The position numbers were made by a program, and so were the translations under genes. Positions 59,351-64,000 of a DNA stretch of 64,000 nt are shown piece by piece; positions within the stretch are counted from its first letter, which is position 1; each line of letters starts with the position of its first letter. Under the pieces are notes generated by a model. The model was not told the DNA's origin. It saw nothing but the letters and a program-made list of their open reading frames with translations, and ran no database searches. The stretch spans positions 248,001 through 312,000 of the forward strand of contig JBBCJB010000020.1 in assembly GCA_037190485.1 (NCBI GenBank). The letters run 5' to 3'. This DNA comes from Parapedobacter sp037190485 (GTDB lineage Bacteria > Bacteroidota > Bacteroidia > Sphingobacteriales > Sphingobacteriaceae).

Positions 59351-60022
59351 TCAATAAGCTGTAGTATACTTCAATGTTTTTCGTACAGCGTCTACAACGA
59401 TATCGGCCAGCTTTTGGTAGCCTTCAACCGTATAATGCACGTCACCATCCCCGCGTTTGTGCTCCTTGTGAACAGCTACCGAATAGCGATGTAAATCCAA
59501 TACCTCCACGCCATACTTATCCATGATGGCGGCAGCAGCCTCATTATAGGTAACCTCGTCGCCTTCGAATCTGCCGGCTTCATCAGGTGGGATTACCGTA
59601 GAGGTGACGAAGATGAGCTTGGCCCCCGTCTTTAACAGGCGTTGAACCAAACCTTCCATATTCGATTGATAGCGATCTACAGTAAAGGTAATTTCACCAT
59701 TCAGCTTGTCTCGCTGCCCCTGCATATCGGAGGCAGGATTCCGATAACACAAATCCCACAATCCCCAGTTGAACAGAATGACATCATACTGGCCATCTCC
59801 CAACCATTTATCCAGAAGCCGAAGGCCGGTACCCGTATGCTGGGCATTACCCGGGTTATGCGACACTTCGGCATCATTTTCCAATGCCTTCTTTACGTGA
59901 GGAAAATAGCCCAATGATATGGAATCACCTATAATGAATATCCTTCCATTTTTTTGAGGTAACGCGAACGCAAACAGAAAAGCAATAATCCCTAAACTTA
60001 AAACGACATTACTTTTTTTCAT
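59351..60022 (-). CDS. SGNH/GDSL-family hydrolase, exported
   Basis: A 223-residue protein with a signal peptide (hydrophobic up to about residue 22). The SGNH blocks are I-I-G-D-S-I-S-L-G (catalytic Ser), N-W-G-L-W-D-L (Asn block) and a D-V-H-Y-T-V-E-G-Y near residue 195 with the catalytic Asp and His. Members of this class remove acetyl or other acyl groups from sugars or lipids. It is the first gene of the SusCD/sulfatase operon, 81 bp before SusC, and suggests an esterified substrate. Confidence 0.9.
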   Translation of the reverse strand: MKKSNVVLSLGIIAFLFAFALPQKNGRIFIIGDSISLGYFPHVKKALENDAEVSHNPGNAQHTGTGLRLLDKWLGDGQYDVILFNWGLWDLCYRNPASDMQGQRDKLNGEITFTVDRYQSNMEGLVQRLLKTGAKLIFVTSTVIPPDEAGRFEGDEVTYNEAAAAIMDKYGVEVLDLHRYSVAVHKEHKRGDGDVHYTVEGYQKLADIVVDAVRKTLKYTTAY

Positions 60023-60394
60023 ATTGGGTTTGATATTAAAAATTAGTTAGTTAAAAATCAATTGGCATTACCTTATAGTCGGATATTACGCACCTCAATA
60101 ATCACAACTCGCAAAACAAAACCACAAGTCAACATGACACCGCATAAAAGAAACCCATAACTACGAAATCTCAAGGCTTACAACAGTACAAATTTAACAA
60201 AATAAAATATTAAAAAACAAAATAAAATAAAAAATAATATTTATTTAAAGTTTTATTAACACAAATAAACTTTATATCGGCAGCAAATAGTCATAGAAAA
60301 TCATTGATTACCTTTCAATAATTAAAGAAAATCAGCTAACATTGCATAGCCCGTGGCGGCACCGCGGATTAAACACAAATTAACATTGGGGAAC
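60023..60394. promoter_or_regulatory. Divergent AT-rich regulatory region of the SusCD operon and DeoR gene
   Basis: A 372-bp gap without genes. Its middle (about 60188-60275) is almost pure A/T with repeated AAATAAA/AAAATA runs, and contains the 14-mer ACAAATTTAACAAA at 60188-60201, identical to the one upstream of the polyol operon. AATAAACTTTATATC at 60263-60277 could be a DeoR-gene promoter. The 14-mer lies 166 bp from the SGNH gene start. Confidence 0.5.
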
Positions 60395-61159
60395 ATGAAA
60401 AACATCACCAAACGCCATCAGTTCATTCTTGAACGGCTCAAGGATAAGGGACAGATTACCATCCCGGAGTTAATCGATTTCACGCAGGTGTCTGGAGTCA
60501 CCATCCGGAAGGACCTTAAGTTCCTGGAAGACAAGGGACTTATCTTTATTACACGTGGGGGCGCATCCCTAACCAACCCTTACACCATTGACAGGCCTAT
60601 CTACGAAAAAGCGACGATCAATGCCGACCAGAAAAAAAGGATAGCGCAAGCGGCGGTAAAACTGATTGGTCAAAATGATGCCATCATCATAGGCTCGGGC
60701 ACCACGGCGTTCGAATTTGCGCACCACCTGCACCCCGCCAAGCCCCTCACGGTAATCACCCCCGCGGTCAAGGTTACGATGGAACTCTCCGATCGCCCCA
60801 ACACCGAAGTCCTTCAGCTCGGCGGCATTATACGCCCCAACTCATCTTCGGTGGCAGGTTCGTATGCTGAATATATGCTTGACCGCATATCGTGCGGCGT
60901 CTTGTTCATCGGCGTTGATGGCATTGACTTGGATTTCGGCTTTTCCATTAGCAACCTCACCGAAGCCAACATCAACCAGAAAATGATCAATGCATCCCAA
61001 ATCGTTGTCGTACTGGCGGACAGCTCAAAATTCGGCAAACGCGGCATCGGAAAGATATGTGATTTGGAACAGGTACAATATGTTGTCACGGACGACGGTT
61101 TGGCCCCCAATACGCTAAAAGCATTGGAAGAACGGGGGGTCAAGGTCATCCTGGCCTAG
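60395..61159 (+). CDS. DeoR/GlpR family transcription regulator
   Basis: A 254-residue regulator from ATG 60395. N-terminal winged helix: K-R-H-Q-F-I-L-E-R-L, I-P-E-L-I-D-F-T-Q-V-S-G-V-T-I-R-K-D-L (about residues 20-40), then D-E-O-R type sugar-phosphate-binding domain with I-G-S-G-T-T-A near 103 and F-I-G-V-D-G-I-D near 170. Such regulators respond to a phosphorylated sugar and usually repress a catabolic operon. Divergent from the SusCD/sulfatase operon. The two FGGY kinases downstream could produce its effector. Confidence 0.92.
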   Translation: MKNITKRHQFILERLKDKGQITIPELIDFTQVSGVTIRKDLKFLEDKGLIFITRGGASLTNPYTIDRPIYEKATINADQKKRIAQAAVKLIGQNDAIIIGSGTTAFEFAHHLHPAKPLTVITPAVKVTMELSDRPNTEVLQLGGIIRPNSSSVAGSYAEYMLDRISCGVLFIGVDGIDLDFGFSISNLTEANINQKMINASQIVVVLADSSKFGKRGIGKICDLEQVQYVVTDDGLAPNTLKALEERGVKVILA

Positions 61160-61184
61160 CAAGGTGCGGCCGTAAAACAAAACA

Positions 61185-61217
61185 CGAAGTCCCTTCGCAT
61201 ACCGGCCGCATGGCCGG
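61185..61217. terminator. Two hairpins between convergent DeoR and GDPD genes
   Basis: CGAAG/CTTCG with a TCC loop (61185-61197) and CCGGCC/GGCCGG with a 4-nt loop (61202-61217). No T-run follows on either strand, so this is a weak terminator candidate. Confidence 0.35.
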
Positions 61218-61253
61218 CCCATATACGAGGGTCAAAAATCTCCGAAGCGCAAA

Positions 61254-62039
61254 TTACTGCTCCCTCAGCAAGCGCTGCAAACGCTCCGGCTCATCGGTCG
61301 TGATTACGTCCATGCCCATGTCTATGAACTCCCGCATGTCGTCCTCCGAGTTGACCGTCCAAACGTTCAATACCAATCCCAAGTTTTTGGCCTCTTCCAC
61401 CCATTCCGGATGTTTGCGGAAAACATTCATGTGATAATCCAGGCCATAGAACCCATCCGCATGGGCCTGCGCGGGTGGAACCTCACCGTTCAGGTAAGAC
61501 ACCTTCGCCTCCGGATCAAGTTCGATGATTCGCTTTGCGGCATCGTAATCAAACAAAATGTATTCGACCTGGGCCTGGGCCCCCAACCGCTTTACGAGGT
61601 CTACGGTCAGGTCGGCTGCCTCCACCGACCGCGCTTTGCCGAGCGCCGAGGGCTTCAATTCGAAAACCAACTTGGTCTCGTTTTGTTTCATCCCTTCCCG
61701 GAGGCACGCTTCGGCTGTGGGAATCGACTCGCCGTTTGGGAGCTTGATCGCCAATAATTCGGCATAGGTAGCCGTAGCGATGTCGACACCCTGATGGTCT
61801 TTATCGTGGCAAAGCACCAGTACATCATCTGCCGTTAGGTGCACGTCAAATTCACTGCCATAGCAACCCAGCTCAATCGCCCGTTTCAAGGACGCGATGG
61901 AATTCTGCGGCAGGCCGTCGGCTTTCCAAGCCCCTCGGTGGGCAATCACGATATTCCGGTCATCACCCATCGTTGCTTCGGCTTCGGGAAAAATGCAGGC
62001 CAGAATCGGCAACAAGCAAAAAGTAAACGCTAATTTCAT
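61254..62039 (-). CDS. Glycerophosphodiester phosphodiesterase, exported
   Basis: A 261-residue protein with a signal peptide (M-K-L-A-F-T-F-C, hydrophobic to about residue 22). The GDPD motifs are I-A-H-R-G-A-W, Q-N-S-I, F-D-V-H-L-T-A-D-D and L-C-H-D. The C-terminal W-T-V-N-S-E-D-D-M-R segment is also typical. Start ATG at 62037-62039 is chosen because it gives the signal peptide. It hydrolyses glycerophosphodiesters in the periplasm. Second GDPD of the region; convergent with the DeoR gene and on the same strand as the SusCD operon. Confidence 0.9.
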   Translation of the reverse strand: MKLAFTFCLLPILACIFPEAEATMGDDRNIVIAHRGAWKADGLPQNSIASLKRAIELGCYGSEFDVHLTADDVLVLCHDKDHQGVDIATATYAELLAIKLPNGESIPTAEACLREGMKQNETKLVFELKPSALGKARSVEAADLTVDLVKRLGAQAQVEYILFDYDAAKRIIELDPEAKVSYLNGEVPPAQAHADGFYGLDYHMNVFRKHPEWVEEAKNLGLVLNVWTVNSEDDMREFIDMGMDVITTDEPERLQRLLREQ

Positions 62040-62197
62040 TGTCTTGAATCCTGTTATGTGACGGAAATTCGGCAAGATGGCCGAAATCACTTGCAATTAT
62101 ACGAAAGTAATATGAAATTAAAAGAAACAAAACAACAACATATTGCTGCCAACTACACCCCGTATCGGACATAAAGGCAATAGCCCAAGAAACCCCA

Positions 62198-62551
62198 TTA
62201 GTTTTTACGGCGTACCAACAGCACTTCGTCATTCTCGAGCAATAGGTATCCATATTCATAGCAAAAACGGTAGTGGATACCTTTGCTCGTTTCATACATA
62301 TCGGTGATGTAGTCGAAATTGAACCCTTCGTTCACCAGCGCCTTCCACTTAATCTTGGTTTTTCCTTCCGGGTTCAGCGTTTCCAATATCCTGCGGTTTC
62401 GCTTTAGGATACCATTTACCCTGCGGAGGTAGCCGCTGTCCTCTACATTGCGCCGGTTGTTGTAATTGCTGCGGCAAGCGTCGTCGCAGAACTTTTTATC
62501 CGCGCGGCCGGCCAACGCCGAACCGCAGTCCAAGCAAGTACGTGTATCCAT
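62198..62551 (-). CDS. Zinc-ribbon protein of unknown function (DUF2116-like)
   Basis: A 117-residue protein with an N-terminal four-cysteine zinc ribbon: C7-L-D-C10-G and, after about 12 residues, F-C-D-D-A-C-R-S-N-Y. The remainder is basic and aromatic (Y-L-R-R-V-N-G-I-L-K-R-N, Y-R-F-C-Y-E-Y-G-Y-L). The layout is common in Bacteroidota proteins without assigned function. Cytoplasmic. It lies 37 bp after the HTH gene on the same strand. Confidence 0.8.
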   Translation of the reverse strand: MDTRTCLDCGSALAGRADKKFCDDACRSNYNNRRNVEDSGYLRRVNGILKRNRRILETLNPEGKTKIKWKALVNEGFNFDYITDMYETSKGIHYRFCYEYGYLLLENDEVLLVRRKN

Positions 62552-62588
62552 GGGTAGCTGATTTGGATGCCAAGGTACGATTTTTTGG

Positions 62589-62999
62589 TTACGGTTGGCG
62601 GTTCATCAGGTCGATTTGTGCTTCCAATGCCGCGATGGCCTTTTCCTGCGCAGCGATCGCTTTTTCCTGCGCGCGGATAGTGAATCGCAAACCATCGACA
62701 ATTGTCTCTAATCCGAGACTGTCCGTTGCCGACGGACCTGATTCGTCTTTCGCTGCATAGCCACCGGCTTCGCTTTGCGCCAAAAACATCGACCCTTTGC
62801 CCGTCAGTAGCCATGCCGCGCTGAGTCTTTCGTCGCTTTGAAGCACCTTCCGCAGTATGGTTTCGCCCAAATCTCCGTTCCGTTGCCGGGTCGTATTGAG
62901 GTAACCGTTTGAAATCCCCACTTCCTTTTCGAAGCGCGTATGCCGCGTCTTCCGTCTTTCCAAGTACTCAAATAACCGATGTATCGCCTTCTGTTCCAA
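62589..62999 (-). CDS. Phage-repressor-like HTH protein with C-terminal coiled coil
   Basis: A 136-residue protein with an N-terminal HTH (F-E-K-E-V-G-I-S-N-G-Y-L-N, near residues 23-35; then W-L-L-T-G-K-G-S-M-F near 63-72, a mark of the Bacteroidota CI-like repressors). The C-terminus is a predicted coiled coil with a repeated A-Q-E-K-A-I-A heptad. No ATG or GTG is available; the start is TTG at 62997-62999 just after an in-frame TAA. It is divergent from two coupled plus-strand genes and probably represses them. Confidence 0.7.
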   Translation of the reverse strand: MEQKAIHRLFEYLERRKTRHTRFEKEVGISNGYLNTTRQRNGDLGETILRKVLQSDERLSAAWLLTGKGSMFLAQSEAGGYAAKDESGPSATDSLGLETIVDGLRFTIRAQEKAIAAQEKAIAALEAQIDLMNRQP

Positions 63000-63073
63000 T
63001 CGTTATCGAAAAATTATAGATAAAAGTATACAAAAATCGCCTTAAAATAAAATATTGTTTATACATTTGCCGC
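63000..63073. promoter_or_regulatory. Divergent promoter/operator between HTH gene and right-edge genes
   Basis: TACATTTG at 63062-63069 is a plus-strand -7 element. GTATAC-containing (63027-63032) and TATACA (63061-63067) sites occur 34 bp apart, and TATACTTT on the minus strand may serve the HTH gene. This arrangement resembles a phage-style switch region. Confidence 0.4.
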
Positions 63074-63170
63074 ATGAACAACAAGCACTTGCCGGCTATC
63101 AATGCCGTGCAAAAACGACAGCCGAATGAAACAAAAATAGTGAATGTCATTCGGTTTCGTGCGATAAAAC

Positions 63171-63398
63171 ATGAACGAAAATGCCATGACCATCGTCAAG
63201 AAGAAAACGAAAGCCCATCACGAAAACCCCACAAAAGACCATGTCGTCACCAATCTTATCCGGATTACCGATTATGACGACGCCAAAATCGCCGCGTTGA
63301 CCGACTCAGGCGCAGCACATGTGGCCCGCATCCGCAGGCAATTGCGCAAGGCCAGTCAAAAAGACAACCGATCACCGATAGCACCACGAAAACCATGA
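63171..63398 (+). CDS. Small basic protein of unknown function
   Basis: A 75-residue basic protein from ATG 63171, with a Lys/Arg-rich start and a helix around residues 35-65 (Y-D-D-A-K-I-A-A-L, V-A-R-I-R-R-Q-L-R-K). Its TGA overlaps the ATG of the following gene (ATGA), a sign of translational coupling. An alternative frame (ATG 63074, 67 codons to 63277) overlaps its front and sits 4 bases after the promoter; that frame may be a leader peptide. Family not recognised. Confidence 0.5.
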   Translation: MNENAMTIVKKKTKAHHENPTKDHVVTNLIRITDYDDAKIAALTDSGAAHVARIRRQLRKASQKDNRSPIAPRKP

Positions 63399-64000
63399 AA
63401 GACATGAACCATGCAGTATTCCGGTTCCTTGACGGAGCCGCCTACCGAGCCTTCCTGATCTGGACCACCGTTGCCAAACAGCACATTGCCGGATTGGAGA
63501 TTCCCGAGATGGATGGCGATGCGGTGACCGCTGATTTCCACGATGCCGTACAAGGCGCATTGACGTCTGCATGGAAGACGTACGGCCACCCGGTAGCGGT
63601 CGGGGCCGAACCCCGCTTCAAGGAACATGTACAGGGGTATGTGGCTGGCGAACTCGGGCTGGTCTGGTCGTACCGCTATTTGCCGCCGCCACCTTTCCTC
63701 GACTATCTGCTGTGGCTTAAGGCCTTCGTGATATTGGGGCAATTGCACGGGCAGACCCGTGCTTGGGCAAATCGGCTATTCGTTACCCTTAAGCAATGCC
63801 ATCCCACGTTGGGACTGAACCTATCCACGGCCGAGGCGTTTCCGCGAGACGGAGACTACGCCGCCCATTGCGCCGTTTCCGACTTGCAAGCAGATAACAA
63901 CTGGATCAATTTCATGGCCCTATTCGAGCGGTATTTCGCAGCGGACGTATCGTGCTTGACCCAACAGTTCTGCCAAATCGACTTTCCGAAACAGGCTACC
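63395..64000 (+). CDS. Unknown protein, cut by the right edge
   Basis: An open frame of 202 codons from ATG 63395 that runs off the window. Codon use looks coding, and its ATG overlaps the preceding stop. The product has no signal peptide; it has a Trp/Tyr/Leu-rich stretch around residues 105-130 (P-P-P-P-F-L-D-Y-L-L-W-L-K) and scattered Cys. I recognise no family. Transcribed divergently from the repressor-like HTH gene, so possibly part of a regulated accessory module. Confidence 0.6.
   Translation, partial: MKDMNHAVFRFLDGAAYRAFLIWTTVAKQHIAGLEIPEMDGDAVTADFHDAVQGALTSAWKTYGHPVAVGAEPRFKEHVQGYVAGELGLVWSYRYLPPPPFLDYLLWLKAFVILGQLHGQTRAWANRLFVTLKQCHPTLGLNLSTAEAFPRDGDYAAHCAVSDLQADNNWINFMALFERYFAADVSCLTQQFCQIDFPKQAT

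Noticed and set aside
60023..60394. Extra gene in the AT-rich DeoR/SusCD gap
   Set aside because: No frame with coding-like composition; low complexity A/T sequence.

Overview
The window looks like a chromosomal segment of a Bacteroidota member, most likely of the Sphingobacteriaceae (Sphingobacterium/Parapedobacter-like). Evidence: many genes are preceded by the Bacteroidota promoter element TAnnTTTG rather than by Shine-Dalgarno sequences; a SusC/SusD pair is present; and there are markers typical of the phylum (GldC, DUF2480, DUF3108, DUF3109, Bacteroidota-type LptC, a DksA-like protein without its zinc cysteines). No replication origin, CRISPR array, insertion sequence or rRNA was seen; there is one tRNA (Asp).

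Layout. (1) 1-7.6 kb: a tight minus-strand operon running RidA, 3-hydroxyacyl-CoA dehydrogenase, class III aminotransferase, a second but catalytically degenerate dehydrogenase paralogue, M19 dipeptidase, ceramidase-like amidohydrolase and D-threonine-aldolase-like PLP enzyme, followed by the first 63 codons of a secreted protein. It looks like an uncharacterised catabolic route for amide- or amino-containing compounds. (2) 7.7-24 kb: mainly plus-strand housekeeping and envelope genes: a 37-residue membrane microprotein, two LpxH-like phosphoesterases, a beta-barrel protein, LptC, a PpiD-like foldase, DUF2480, DUF3108, DUF3109, polyprenyl synthase, TerC, M28 peptidase, then GNAT, prolyl oligopeptidase, a Crp-type regulator and an SMR exporter. 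(3) 24-41 kb: prfA, tRNA-Asp, 2H phosphoesterase, ECF sigma factor, glyA, IscA-type protein, ileS-dksA-lspA, gnd, an RmlD-like reductase, thioesterase, DUF1080 lipoprotein, EVE protein, gldC and a DEAD-box helicase.

(4) 41-61 kb: an accessory catabolic region, visibly more AT-rich from about 47.6 kb. A minus-strand locus encodes an SGNH hydrolase, SusC, SusD and four different sulfatases, but no recognisable glycosidase or lyase. Downstream on the same strand is a second operon: RbtT/DalT/CsbX-type polyol permease, 2-hydroxyacid dehydrogenase, two dissimilar FGGY kinases, a histidine phosphatase and a glycerophosphodiesterase. A divergent DeoR-type regulator follows, and the AT-rich regions upstream of both operons share an identical 14-mer. 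I infer one regulon: capture and desulfation outside the cytoplasm, uptake, phosphorylation and oxidation of a polyol- or sugar-like product.

(5) 61-64 kb: a second glycerophosphodiesterase, a zinc-ribbon protein, then a phage-repressor-like HTH gene divergent from two translationally coupled genes that I do not recognise; the last runs off the window. This may be the edge of an accessory element.

The most interesting points are the degenerate dehydrogenase paralogue in the left operon, the sulfatase-rich SusCD/polyol regulon, promoters placed so close to start codons that leaderless mRNAs are expected, a structured 78-nt intergenic element before ileS, and the unknown divergent module at the right edge.
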